A stretch of DNA of 64,000 bases, from positions 1,116,001-1,180,000 of the forward strand of contig CP054183.1 of assembly GCA_015709695.1 (NCBI GenBank), given 5' to 3'. This document shows positions 32,406-41,021 of the stretch, in pieces (position 1 is the first letter of the stretch; each line of letters begins with the position of its first letter). The translations under genes were made by a program, and so were the position numbers. The notes below the pieces were generated by a model, which saw only the letters and a program-made list of their open reading frames with translations, had not been told where the DNA came from and did no database searches. This stretch comes from Gammaproteobacteria bacterium. Its GTDB lineage: Bacteria; Pseudomonadota; Gammaproteobacteria; Steroidobacterales; GCA-2729495.

Positions 32406-34067
32406 TCAGGCCGGGGCGTAATCGCGGTATTCGGGCTCCCACCAGACGGCGGAAATCCGCTGCTCCGCCTCTTGCTCTGCCAGTCCCGGGAGACCCTGCT
32501 CACGGCTACACAGCACGGCACGGGCCACCTGCCTCGACACGTCCCTGAGGCGCGAAATCGGCGGATACAGCAACCCGCTCGACCTCTCGATGTCGGTGAT
32601 CGATGCAGCCAGCGCCCGCGCCGCAACGAGGAAAGCACTATCGTCGATGGTCGCCAGGCCGGCCGCCAGGGCTGCCAGGCCGACCCCTGGAAATATGAAA
32701 GCATTGTTGCCCTGGCCGACCAGATACGACTGTCCGGCGTGGCAGACCCTGTCGGAAGGACTGCCGGTGGCCACCAGAGCGCGGCCGCCGGTCCATTGAT
32801 AGAGGTCTGCCGCGTTCGCCTCGCAATTCGACGTGGGATTGGACAACGGCAGGATCACTGGGCGGTCGCAACCGGCCATCATGGCCCGCACGACCGGTTC
32901 GTTGAACGCGCCGGCCTGTCCGGAGGTGCCGATCAGAACGGTCGGCCTGAATCGCTGCACGACATCGAGCAAGCCACGCTTGCCCTGCTCCAGGCCCATA
33001 CTGCGTGCCACGGCAGCCGGCCACGCCAGTTCGCGCTTGTAGTCGTCCATGGGGTCGTCGTCGACAATGAGGCCCTTGCTGTCCAGCACGGCGATCGTCC
33101 CTGTTTCGCTGGCGCCCGCAGCGCGCATTGCCTTGCGCAGCTGGCGCGCGATGCCCAGACCGGCCGCGCCTCCGCCGAGGATCAATACGCGCTCGGCATC
33201 GATCTGCCGGCCGGTGCTGCGCTCCGCGGTCAGCACGCCTGCGAGCGCCACGGCACCGGTGCCCTGGATGTCGTCATTGAAGCTGGGCAGCCGCCCGCGG
33301 AAGCGGTCGAGGATGCGCAGCGCGTTGTCCTTGCGGAGGTCCTCCCACTGCAGGATGACCTGCGGGAATGTACGGGAAACGGCCTCGACGAATTCGGCGA
33401 CCAGCGCTTCATAGGCCTCGCCGCGCAACCGTCGTTCGGGCCAGCCCAGGTACTGCGGATCGGTCAGCAGCTGCGCATTGTCGGTTCCCACGTCGAGGCT
33501 CACCGGCAAGACGACCGCCGGGTCGATTCCTGCCGCAGCCGTGTACAACGAGAGCTTGCCGATCGATATGGCCATCCCCCCTGCTCCCTGGTCGCCGATG
33601 CCAAGAATGGATTCGTTGTCGGTGGCGACGATCAGGCGGATATGGCGTCCGGCGGCGGCCTGTTGCAGTACTTGCTCGATCCGACCCCGGTGCGCCGGCG
33701 TGATCCACGCACCGCGGCCACGCTGGAAGACATGGCTGTAGCGTTGCGTGGCAAGACCCACCGTGGGCGTGTAGACGATGGGCAGAAGATTCTCGATGCC
33801 ATGCACCAGGACATTGAAATACAGGTGTTCGTTGCGGTCCTGGAGGCTGGCAAGCGCCACGTACTTCTCGAGTGGATCCTGCAGCCTGTCGAGCCTGGCG
33901 AGTATCCGCTGCCGCTGGACGTCGATGCTGACGGCACGGTGCGGCAGGAGCCCTTCCAGGCCGAACAGCCGTCGCTCGCGCTCGCTGAAAGCCGAGCCCT
34001 TGTTGAGAAGCGGGTCACGAATGAGTTCGTGGCCCTTGCGGCCAATGAGCCTGCAATCCTTGTCCAC
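32406..34067 (-). CDS. maeA: NAD-dependent malic enzyme
   Basis: Oxidatively decarboxylates malate to pyruvate. The 553-residue length is that of the SfcA/MaeA class. Motifs: NLLPIVYTPTVGLATQ with the catalytic Tyr, VATDNESILGIGDQGAGGMAI, FNDDIQGTGAVALAG, VLILGGGAAGLGIARQL for dinucleotide binding, and LPLSNPTSNCEANAADLYQW. GTG 34067 is preceded by GGAGG 5 bases upstream. It follows ccmI on the same strand after 55 bases and precedes nhaD. Confidence 0.93.
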   Translation of the reverse strand: MDKDCRLIGRKGHELIRDPLLNKGSAFSERERRLFGLEGLLPHRAVSIDVQRQRILARLDRLQDPLEKYVALASLQDRNEHLYFNVLVHGIENLLPIVYTPTVGLATQRYSHVFQRGRGAWITPAHRGRIEQVLQQAAAGRHIRLIVATDNESILGIGDQGAGGMAISIGKLSLYTAAAGIDPAVVLPVSLDVGTDNAQLLTDPQYLGWPERRLRGEAYEALVAEFVEAVSRTFPQVILQWEDLRKDNALRILDRFRGRLPSFNDDIQGTGAVALAGVLTAERSTGRQIDAERVLILGGGAAGLGIARQLRKAMRAAGASETGTIAVLDSKGLIVDDDPMDDYKRELAWPAAVARSMGLEQGKRGLLDVVQRFRPTVLIGTSGQAGAFNEPVVRAMMAGCDRPVILPLSNPTSNCEANAADLYQWTGGRALVATGSPSDRVCHAGQSYLVGQGNNAFIFPGVGLAALAAGLATIDDSAFLVAARALAASITDIERSSGLLYPPISRLRDVSRQVARAVLCSREQGLPGLAEQEAEQRISAVWWEPEYRDYAPA

Positions 34068-34122
34068 CCTGCCCTCCCCAACTCCCGGCTGGCTGCGCGA
34101 GCCGGCATTCCCCCTCCACCAA

Positions 34123-35139
34123 CTAGGGCACGACCCGGTCGATCATGATCTGCACGGGCACACCCGTATCCGACCCGGCATGCCAGGTCGCTTCGCCGAA
34201 GATATCCCCTGGCGCCGCCATGGCATCCCCAGCAGCTGCCAGACGTGCCGTGAGCTCGATGGCTGCGTGATTCGCCAGCGACCGACCGGGCACCATGCTG
34301 TCGCTGTCGCTGATTTCCAGGTCCAGCGGCAACCGTGGTGCCTGGCGGCGGACCACGGCCAGAGGTGGCCCGGCAGACTTGCCGGCCTCGCGTGCAATCA
34401 GGAACAGCACGGCACCAGGCTTGACCCGCGATGCCATGTCCGGTGCCAGGGTGACGCGAACTGCAATCCTGGCCGGGGGCACGACTGCGGCGGAACCTTC
34501 GCGCGGGCCGGGGTCCAGGCTGGCGAGCTGCTGCTCGAGGATCTCGCGAATCCGGGGTGGCGGCGAGAGCTCGAGAAGCTTGCTCCAGCGCTGGCGGGCA
34601 GTCACGGTGTCACCGCGGGCCAGGGCTGCCATGCCGCCATACCAGAGGGCCTTCGGATTGAAGGGATCCCGCTCCAGGACATCGTCGAGGATGGCCGACG
34701 CTTCACCCTGCAGGGCGTTGCGGTCCTCGAGGATCGAGGCTTCCACCAGGGACAGGCGCAGTGCGTCATCGCCACCATTGCTTGCGGCGATAGCCTGGCG
34801 GAATGCCTGCTTCGCCTCGGCGAAGCGCTCGTTTCCCATGTAGGCATCCCCGAGCCTGATCCATGCGTCGGCATCGCCAGGCTGATCGGCAGTCCGTTGC
34901 CGCAGTTCGATCATCTCCGGCGTGTCGGTCGGCGGCGGCCTTGTGGCGGCCACTGTCGATGCGTCGCTCCAGGGGTAGTTGCTCGCCCGCTGGTAAAGCG
35001 TGGCGACGGCAACGGGAATGGCCACGGCAGCGATCAGCGCAGCCAGCGGGGCACGCCCGTCGCGCAACCTGCACAGCGGGATGGCAATGAACAGGACCGC
35101 GACGGCGGTCATCAGCGCCGCAATGGCGAGAAACGGCAT
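34123..35139 (-). CDS. ccmI: Cytochrome c maturation protein CcmI
   Basis: The apocytochrome chaperone of System I, 338 residues. Two membrane helices at the N-terminus (about residues 3-20 and 30-46) enclose a cytoplasmic loop; the TPR region (GDADAWIRLGDAYMGNERFAEAKQAFRQAI and FNPKALWYGGMAALARGD) is followed by a periplasmic domain with ARIAVRVTLAPDMASRVKPGAVLFLIAREAG that matches the C-terminal part of CcmI. The ATG shares one base with the ccmH stop. It is the last gene of the ccm operon. Confidence 0.88.
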   Translation of the reverse strand: MPFLAIAALMTAVAVLFIAIPLCRLRDGRAPLAALIAAVAIPVAVATLYQRASNYPWSDASTVAATRPPPTDTPEMIELRQRTADQPGDADAWIRLGDAYMGNERFAEAKQAFRQAIAASNGGDDALRLSLVEASILEDRNALQGEASAILDDVLERDPFNPKALWYGGMAALARGDTVTARQRWSKLLELSPPPRIREILEQQLASLDPGPREGSAAVVPPARIAVRVTLAPDMASRVKPGAVLFLIAREAGKSAGPPLAVVRRQAPRLPLDLEISDSDSMVPGRSLANHAAIELTARLAAAGDAMAAPGDIFGEATWHAGSDTGVPVQIMIDRVVP

Positions 35140-35600
35140 CACGTGCCCGATCCGGTCGTGGCCGGTGGATTCTCGTCCGCGTCCTGGTCGGCAGGCAGAC
35201 TGGCGCGGCGCCGCACGACGATGGCGAGGGTCACGGCACCGGCCAGCAGCAGCATTCCAGGTGCCAGCCAGAGCAGCGCGGTGGCGGCGCCGAAGCGCGG
35301 CTTGTAGAGCACGAAATCGCCGTAGCGATCGAGCAGGAAATGCTTGATGTCATCCTCGGACCTGCCTTGTACCACCATGGCATGGATCTCGCGGCGCAGG
35401 TCGGCCGCCAGTGGCGCCGTGGAATCGGCTACCGTCTGGTTCTGGCACACCAGGCATCGCACCTCGTGCGTGAGTCTCTCGTAGAGTGCCTGCCGTGCAG
35501 GGTCCTGCATCGGAGGTTCCTGGTCGATGGCCCAGGCTGGCATGGCTGCAAGGGCCAGTAGCAGCACGCGCAACCAGGCGCCACAGCCGGCACTGTTCAT
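35139..35600 (-). CDS. ccmH: Cytochrome c-type biogenesis protein CcmH
   Basis: A 153-residue periplasmic thiol reductase/heme-lyase component, with a signal peptide (residues 1-24) and a C-terminal membrane helix (about 106-127). The redox motif is RCLVCQNQT with Cys49 and Cys52. The helical bundle has ADLRREIHAMVVQGRSEDDIKHFLLDRYGDFVLYKP. It overlaps ccmG by 4 bases (ATGA). This is the short form of CcmH; the CcmI part is a separate gene. Confidence 0.95.
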   Translation of the reverse strand: MNSAGCGAWLRVLLLALAAMPAWAIDQEPPMQDPARQALYERLTHEVRCLVCQNQTVADSTAPLAADLRREIHAMVVQGRSEDDIKHFLLDRYGDFVLYKPRFGAATALLWLAPGMLLLAGAVTLAIVVRRRASLPADQDADENPPATTGSGT

Positions 35601-36130
35601 GGATGCTGCCCCCGCGCCTGGCGGATACGCGGCAGGAACTCCCTTTGCCAGACCTCGGCGTTGAGCGGCGCGATGTGCTTGTAGAGCACCTTGCCGCCCG
35701 CATCGATCAGGAAAGTTTCAGGCGCACCGTACACGCCCCAGTCGATGGCAGCGCGTCCATCCTGGTCGACACCCGTCGCGGTGTACGGATTGCCGAGCGT
35801 CGCGAGCCACTGGCGTGCGAGGTCAGGGTCATCCTTCCAGTTCAGGCTGAAGATCCTCACGTCCGCAGTGCGCGAGAGTTCCATCAGGAAGGGGTGTTCC
35901 TGGCGACAGCCCGAACACCAGGTGGCCCAGACATTCAGCAGGGCAACATCGCCGCCAAGATCCTGGTTGCTGAGGGTCCGGCCGGGATCGTCGAGTCGTG
36001 GCAGCGAGAACGACGGCGCCTGCTTGCCAATCAGCGGCGATGGCACGTAGCTCGGATCGCGGTTCAGGCCAACCACCAGCAATGCAACCAGGGCAGCCAG
36101 AATGACGATGGGAAGCAGGAACCGGATCAT
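35597..36130 (-). CDS. ccmG: Thiol:disulfide interchange protein CcmG/DsbE
   Basis: A membrane-anchored thioredoxin-like protein of 177 residues that keeps apocytochrome thiols reduced. One N-terminal anchor (residues 4-22), then IGKQAPSFSLPRLDD and the active site WATWCSGC (Cys72, Cys75), and VYGAPETFLIDAGGKVLYKHIAPL with the cis-Pro loop. The ATG at 36130 gives the family N-terminus; a longer frame overlaps ccmF. It is 25 bases after the ccmF stop. Confidence 0.95.
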   Translation of the reverse strand: MIRFLLPIVILAALVALLVVGLNRDPSYVPSPLIGKQAPSFSLPRLDDPGRTLSNQDLGGDVALLNVWATWCSGCRQEHPFLMELSRTADVRIFSLNWKDDPDLARQWLATLGNPYTATGVDQDGRAAIDWGVYGAPETFLIDAGGKVLYKHIAPLNAEVWQREFLPRIRQARGQHP

Positions 36131-36155
36131 CGGCACTGACGGCAGGACTGCGAGG

Positions 36156-38123
36156 TCAACCTGCGGCAGCGGGCGTGCTGCCGTCGCGCCGCTCCTCGGC
36201 GACGCTTTCACGAACCGCCATCCGGTAGCGCCTGTCGGTGATCGCCAGGATGCCGCCGAATGCCATGATGGCGGCTCCAAGCCAGATGAACCGTACCAGC
36301 GGCTTGTACTGCAGGCGGACGCTCCACGCGCCCTTGCCGAGATCCTCGCCCAGCGCGACGAACAGGTCGCGATGCCAGCCGGCATCGATGCCGGCTTCCG
36401 TCATCGGCGAGGACCGTACACGGTAAAGCCTCTTTTCGGGGTGCAGGGTTGCCACCGGTGCCCCGTCCCGCGTGATCTCCATGTCGGCACGCAGTGCCTC
36501 GTAGTTCGGTCCGCTTGCGGAGGTGATGCCCCGGAACAGCAGCTGGTACTCGCCGAGGTGCAGCGTCTCTCCCGGGCTGATCTTCTCGTCGGTCACAACA
36601 CTGAAGCTCGAGGTGATCGTGATCCCCAGCACGCACAGGCCCAGCCCGAGGTGCGCGATCTGCATGCCGATCATGCCGCGCGTCAGGCGCGGGCCCTTGC
36701 CTCGCAGACGCAGCAGGGGATCGAGCAGCGAGGCAAGAACCACCCAGGCCGCAGCCGTGACGCCGACGATGGTCAGGAGGTGAGCGGATCCGTAGACCAG
36801 CACCGGCAAGCCGATACCGGCCGCTGCAGCCGCCAGCGCGATCCATCTGAGGCGACGGCCCACGGGCCAGGCATCGGCCGCGCGCCAGGCCGTGTGCATG
36901 CCGACACCGATGGCGAACAGCAGCGGAACCATGGGCACGAGGAATACCATTTCGAAGTATGGAGGCCCGACGGAGATCTTGCCCACATTCAGCGCATCGA
37001 GAATCAGCGGATAGAGGGTACCCACCATGATCAGGCCTGCCGCCGCCGACAGCAGGATGTTGTTGACGAGCAGGAAAGTCTCGCGCGAGAAGGGCCTGAA
37101 GCCGATGGCACGGTCGAGCCGCGGCGCGCGCCAGGCATACAGGCCAAGGGCAATGCCGATCACGATACTGAGGTAGGCGAGGATGAACAGCCCGCGGGCC
37201 GGATCCGAGGCGAATGCATGCACGGAGACCAGGACACCGGAGCGCACCAGGAAAGTCCCCAGCAGGCTCAACGAGAAGGCGCCAATGGCGAGCAACAGCG
37301 TCGTGCCCTTGAAGAGCCCGCGTTTCTCGGTGACCGCCAGCGAGTGGATCAGTGCCGTGCCCACCAGCCAGGGCATGAACGAGGCGTTCTCGACGGGATC
37401 CCAGAACCACCAGCCGCCCCAGCCGAGCTCGTAATAAGCCCACCAGCTCCCCATGGCGATGCCCACCGTCAGGAAAGCCCAGGCAGCCGTGGTCCACGGC
37501 CGCGCCCAGCGTGCCCATTGCTGGTCGATCCGCCCTGCCAGCATGGCCGCCACGGCAAAAGCGAATGCCACGGAAAAGCCAACGTAGCCCGCGTACAGCA
37601 GAGGCGGATGGGCCGCCATCGCCGGATCCTGCAGCAGCGGATTGAGGTCGTTGCCATCGATCGGCGCCGGAAACACCCTCAGGAAGGGATTGGAAGTCAT
37701 CAGGATGAAGAGGATGAACCCGGCGCTGACGAAACCCATGACACCGATGATGCGGCAGGCCATCTCCCGCGGCACGCTGCGGCTGCCAGCGGCGACCGCC
37801 GCCGTCCACAGCGAGAGCAGCACCACCCACAGCAGCAACGAGCCCTCGTGCCCGCCCCAGACGGCGGCAAAGCGGTAAACCGCTGGCAGGGAAGTGTTGG
37901 AATTCTGGGCGACGTAGGCCACAGAGAAATCGTTGTTGACAAACGACCAGGCGAGTGCCGCAAAGGCGGCCAGCACGAAGACAGTGTGTCCCGCTGCCGC
38001 CGGGATCGCCACGCGCATCCAGCCGGCCTTGTGCAACTGCGCACCGGCGAGCGGGAAGAACGCCTGTGCCATCGCCAGGCAGAGCGCGAGGATGAGGCAA
38101 AGCTGTCCGAACTCTGGAACCAT
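36156..38123 (-). CDS. ccmF: Heme lyase CcmF
   Basis: The large integral membrane heme lyase (655 residues, about 15 helices) that attaches heme to apocytochrome c with CcmH. Visible features: NTSLPAVYRFAAVWGGHEGSLLLWV, the WWD heme-handling motif GWGGWWFWDPVENASFMPWLVGTALIHSL, and FLVRSGVLVSVHAFASDPARG. The C-terminal periplasmic beta domain ends SVRLQYKPLVRFIWLGAAIMAFGG. Long frames on the opposite strand are shadows. Confidence 0.97.
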   Translation of the reverse strand: MVPEFGQLCLILALCLAMAQAFFPLAGAQLHKAGWMRVAIPAAAGHTVFVLAAFAALAWSFVNNDFSVAYVAQNSNTSLPAVYRFAAVWGGHEGSLLLWVVLLSLWTAAVAAGSRSVPREMACRIIGVMGFVSAGFILFILMTSNPFLRVFPAPIDGNDLNPLLQDPAMAAHPPLLYAGYVGFSVAFAFAVAAMLAGRIDQQWARWARPWTTAAWAFLTVGIAMGSWWAYYELGWGGWWFWDPVENASFMPWLVGTALIHSLAVTEKRGLFKGTTLLLAIGAFSLSLLGTFLVRSGVLVSVHAFASDPARGLFILAYLSIVIGIALGLYAWRAPRLDRAIGFRPFSRETFLLVNNILLSAAAGLIMVGTLYPLILDALNVGKISVGPPYFEMVFLVPMVPLLFAIGVGMHTAWRAADAWPVGRRLRWIALAAAAAGIGLPVLVYGSAHLLTIVGVTAAAWVVLASLLDPLLRLRGKGPRLTRGMIGMQIAHLGLGLCVLGITITSSFSVVTDEKISPGETLHLGEYQLLFRGITSASGPNYEALRADMEITRDGAPVATLHPEKRLYRVRSSPMTEAGIDAGWHRDLFVALGEDLGKGAWSVRLQYKPLVRFIWLGAAIMAFGGILAITDRRYRMAVRESVAEERRDGSTPAAAG

Positions 38124-38133
38124 GGTCGTAGCC

Positions 38134-38589
38134 TCAGGGATTGGCCGCCGGCTCTACCGCGCCCGGATGACCCTGTTCGCGCAGGGCCTGGGCCACTTCC
38201 GGGGGCATGTAGTTCTCGTCGTGCTTGGCCAGTACCTCGTCCGCCCGGAAGCTGCCATCGGGCAGCAGGACGCCGTAGGCGATGACACCCTGCCCTTCGC
38301 GGAACAGGTCCGGGAGGATGCCCGAGTAGTTCACCGTCATCGCTTTCTTCACGTCCGTTACCTGGAATTGCATCTTGAGCTGGCCCGGCTCGCGATGCAG
38401 CGAACCCGGCTGCACCAGGCCTCCCAGACGGAACTTCTTGCCTGCTGGAGCCTCGCCCGCCGCCACCTGGGTCGGCGTATAGAAATAGAGCAGGTTGTCG
38501 TTGAAGGCGCGAAGTGCCAGGCCGGCAGCGAGTGCCACGCCCGCCACCACCAGCCCGACCACCATCAATCTCTGTCTTCTCGGGGTCAT
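38134..38589 (-). CDS. ccmE: Heme chaperone CcmE
   Basis: A 151-residue periplasmic heme chaperone anchored by one N-terminal helix (residues 9-27). The covalent heme-binding His123 lies in EVLAKHDENYMPPEV, a near-invariant CcmE motif. The OB-fold has FRLGGLVQPGSLHREPG and VNYSGILPDLFREGQG. The ATG overlaps the ccmD stop as ATGA. Confidence 0.96.
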   Translation of the reverse strand: MTPRRQRLMVVGLVVAGVALAAGLALRAFNDNLLYFYTPTQVAAGEAPAGKKFRLGGLVQPGSLHREPGQLKMQFQVTDVKKAMTVNYSGILPDLFREGQGVIAYGVLLPDGSFRADEVLAKHDENYMPPEVAQALREQGHPGAVEPAANP

Positions 38590-38753
38590 TTCTGCAAACT
38601 CCCTGGCCGGTTGGCCCGCAGGCGCAAGCGCCTCAGGGTACTGTGATAGCGCCGATCGGCACCGATGATGTTCGCCAGCAACACGACCAGCGTAAGGCCG
38701 AACGCACTCCAGACCCAAAGGGCATAACCGCCCATATCGAGGAAATCGCTCAT
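38586..38753 (-). CDS. ccmD: Heme exporter small protein CcmD
   Basis: A 55-residue single-span membrane protein, found by reading the gap between ccmC and ccmE. It begins MSDFLDMGGYALWVWSAFGL, has one helix (about residues 11-30), and a very basic C-terminus (RRYHSTLRRLRLRANR), the typical CcmD layout. CcmD helps release holo-CcmE from CcmABC. It starts 4 bases after the ccmC stop and ends overlapping ccmE. Confidence 0.9.
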   Translation of the reverse strand: MSDFLDMGGYALWVWSAFGLTLVVLLANIIGADRRYHSTLRRLRLRANRPGSLQK

Positions 38754-38757
38754 CGGA

Positions 38758-39516
38758 TCAGCCCGCCGCCGAGCCCGCGATGATTTCCCGGGCCCAGCGC
38801 GCCTGCTGCTCCCTCTCCAGTACCTCGCCCTGCAGGCGCCGGGTGAGGACCGCCAGGAAAAACAGCGTGAATCCGCAGATCATCACCAGCAATGGCCAGA
38901 GCATGTCCATGGTGATGGACGGATTGTCGAACTTGGAGATGGTCGGCCCCTGGTGCAGCGTGCTCCACCAGATCACGGAATAGTGGATGATCGGGATATT
39001 GACGACGCCGACGAGCGCCAGAACCGCACTGGCGCGATCGGCCTTGCCGAGGTCATCGAAGGCACTGCGCAGGAGGATATAGCCGAGGTAGAGGAACAGA
39101 AGGATGAGCTCCGAGGTCAGGCGCGCATCCCAGACCCACCAGGTGCCCCACATGGGCTGGCCCCAGACCGCTCCAGTCACCAGGGCGAGGAAGGTGAAGG
39201 AGGCTCCGATGGGTGCGGCACTCGCGGCCACCGCATGGGCCAGCTTGATACGCCACACCAGCGCGATTGCCGAAGCCACCGCCATGACCACGTAGATCAG
39301 CATCGAAAGGTAGGCGCTCGGCACGTGCACGTAGATGATCCGGAATCCCTCTCCTTGCTGGTAGTCGGGCGGGGCCAGCACCAGACCGCCATAGGCGCCT
39401 GCGGCGATGCAGGCCAGCGCCGGCCACAGCAGCCAGCGACGCAAGACGCCGGCCAGCCGGTAGAAATGCGGCGGTGAAGCGAGGCGATGCATCCAGGCAG
39501 GTAGGGCTATTGCCAT
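38758..39516 (-). CDS. ccmC: Heme exporter protein CcmC
   Basis: A 252-residue, six-helix membrane protein that loads heme onto CcmE. The WWD motif is WGTWWVWDARLTSELILLFLYLGYI, with flanking His residues in VHVPSAYLSM and IHYSVIWWSTLHQGPT. It is the third gene of the operon, 60 bases after ccmB. Confidence 0.95.
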   Translation of the reverse strand: MAIALPAWMHRLASPPHFYRLAGVLRRWLLWPALACIAAGAYGGLVLAPPDYQQGEGFRIIYVHVPSAYLSMLIYVVMAVASAIALVWRIKLAHAVAASAAPIGASFTFLALVTGAVWGQPMWGTWWVWDARLTSELILLFLYLGYILLRSAFDDLGKADRASAVLALVGVVNIPIIHYSVIWWSTLHQGPTISKFDNPSITMDMLWPLLVMICGFTLFFLAVLTRRLQGEVLEREQQARWAREIIAGSAAG

Positions 39517-39576
39517 GAGGGCGGACCGGATCGTAAGCGGAGCCAGCGGCGATTGTGACGGGTCAGCGTGTGCAAG

Positions 39577-40230
39577 TCAGTCAATCGTGATGCGCATGGC
39601 CGCTGCTGCAGCAACAGGCGCCAGGCTGGCCGCCAGCAACGCCATCGAAGCCATGAGGAAGAGTATTCCCGTCACGTCGTCACCGCCTGCGGCCAGGTCC
39701 GTGGCCCTGGCACCAAACATCATGACCGGCAGCATCAGCGGCAGCACGAGCAGCGCCAGCAGGCCGCTTGCCTGACGCAATCCGGTGGTCAGGGCAGCAC
39801 CCACGGCACCCAGCAGGCACAAGGTCGGTGTGCCGAGCAGCAGTGTAACGCACAGGGTCAGCAGCGCATTGCCGGGCAAATAGTAGGTTAATCCCATGAG
39901 CGGGGCCAGTGCCACGAGGGGTGTCGCACTGGTCAACCACAGTGCCAGGGTCTTGGCCAGCACCACCACCGCCAATGGTTCCTCACGCAGCAGCAATTGC
40001 TCCATGGTGCCGTCGTCCACATCGGCGCGAAACAGGTTGTTGAGGGACAACAGCGTGCTGAGGAGCGCCGCGACCCACAGCACCGCCGGCCCGATCACGC
40101 GCAGCGTGGTGGCCTCCGGACTGAGTGCCAGCGGAAACAGCGAGCCGACGATGATGAAGAACACGAGCGGGCTGGCAACATCGCCCCATCGACTGCAGGC
40201 AATGCGCAGATCGCGCCAGAGGACAGCCAT
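39577..40230 (-). CDS. ccmB: Heme exporter protein CcmB
   Basis: The 217-residue permease subunit of the CcmAB ABC transporter, six helices. Family sequences seen: VFFIIVGSLFPLALSPEATTLRVIGPAVLWVAALL and NLFRADVDDGTMEQLLL, then GLRQASGLLALLVLPLMLPVMMFG. ATG 40230 is chosen because it gives the family start MAVLWRDLRIA; TTG 40245 would lie 3 bases after the ccmA stop. Confidence 0.94.
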   Translation of the reverse strand: MAVLWRDLRIACSRWGDVASPLVFFIIVGSLFPLALSPEATTLRVIGPAVLWVAALLSTLLSLNNLFRADVDDGTMEQLLLREEPLAVVVLAKTLALWLTSATPLVALAPLMGLTYYLPGNALLTLCVTLLLGTPTLCLLGAVGAALTTGLRQASGLLALLVLPLMLPVMMFGARATDLAAGGDDVTGILFLMASMALLAASLAPVAAAAAMRITID

Positions 40231-40248
40231 GAACACCCGGCCCAAGGC

Positions 40249-40851
40249 TCAGTCCATTCCCATGCGCAGGGTGGCAACGGAGGCAGTGGCCAGCGTCATG
40301 GTGTCGTGGACGGCGATCACCGCGAGTCCGCCGGCACCGAGGTGCTGGTCGATGCGCGTTTCCACCAGCCGGCGCCCTTCGGCGTCCAGGTTGGTGAAGG
40401 GTTCATCCAGGAGCCAAACCGGGCAGTCCGACATCAGCAACCGTGCGAGCCCGCCGCGACGGCGCTGGCCAGCCGACAGGTGGCGCACCTCGAGGTCCCG
40501 GAAAGCGGCCAGTCCCAGAGGATCGAGGAGGCTGCCGAGATTCCCCTGCCAGCCCATGAGGCGGCCGTAGAACGTCAGGTTCTGCTTCACGGTCAGGTCT
40601 GCATTCAGCGCGCTGCTATGGCCGCTGTAGGCGGCCAGGCCGCGCAGGGCGCCCGGCCGGCCCTCACCCCTCCAGCGGATGCTCCCGCGTTCGGGCTGCG
40701 TCAGGCCAGCCAGCACCCGCAGCAGTGACGTCTTGCCGGTGCCGTTTGCACCCCGCAGCAGCAATGCCGTGCCCGCCGCAACCTCGAATGACAGCCCATC
40801 GAACAGGCAGGTCGCACCACGCCAGAGCGTGAGGTCCAGCGCTGCTAACAT
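40249..40851 (-). CDS. ccmA: Heme exporter ATP-binding protein CcmA
   Basis: The ATPase subunit of CcmAB, 200 residues, which powers release of heme-loaded CcmE. Walker A GANGTGKTSLL, signature HLSAGQRRRGGLARLL, Walker B VWLLDEPFTNLD and the H-loop AVHDTM. First gene of the nine-gene ccm operon. ATG 40851 is chosen; TTG 40857 is the alternative. The upstream 60 bases are unusually AT-rich and should hold the operon promoter, though no clear -35/-10 pair stands out. Confidence 0.95.
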   Translation of the reverse strand: MLAALDLTLWRGATCLFDGLSFEVAAGTALLLRGANGTGKTSLLRVLAGLTQPERGSIRWRGEGRPGALRGLAAYSGHSSALNADLTVKQNLTFYGRLMGWQGNLGSLLDPLGLAAFRDLEVRHLSAGQRRRGGLARLLMSDCPVWLLDEPFTNLDAEGRRLVETRIDQHLGAGGLAVIAVHDTMTLATASVATLRMGMD

Positions 40852-40861
40852 GGGCAAGCTA

Positions 40862-40915
40862 GATTCTTCATTTTAACAACTGCTTTATCAATCATTTATT
40901 GATTATTTCTCAACG
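40862..40915. promoter_or_regulatory. AT-rich control region upstream of ccmA
   Basis: About 54 bases dominated by A and T inside otherwise GC-rich DNA, including AATCA-TTTAT-TGATT (40890-40904), a 5-bp-arm inverted repeat. On the minus strand it holds several -10-like hexamers (TAAAAT, TGATAA) and TTGAGA/TTGAAC -35-like elements. It is the natural site of the ccm promoter and possibly of a DNA-bending protein. Confidence 0.4.
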
Positions 40916-40972
40916 TTCAATGACGAATGGAGGCCGCTTTGCAGTGCTGACGGCCCGCTTTCGCGCCGCATG

Positions 40973-41001
40973 TTTACATAAACGCAGCCGGATCCTAGAC
41001 T
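40973..41001 (+). promoter_or_regulatory. Promoter of the FHA-domain gene
   Basis: TTTACA (5 of 6 matches to the -35) is followed after exactly 17 bases by TAGACT (4 of 6). The predicted start point near 41008 leaves a short leader before AAGG and the ATG at 41022. Confidence 0.55.
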
Positions 41002-41021
41002 CTCAGGCAAAAGAAGGCGCC

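Noticed and set aside
36102-38285. A 727-codon open frame on the plus strand
   Set aside because: Antisense to ccmF, whose WWD motif and membrane helices are plain. The plus translation is rich in Gln/Arg/His and lacks any domain.
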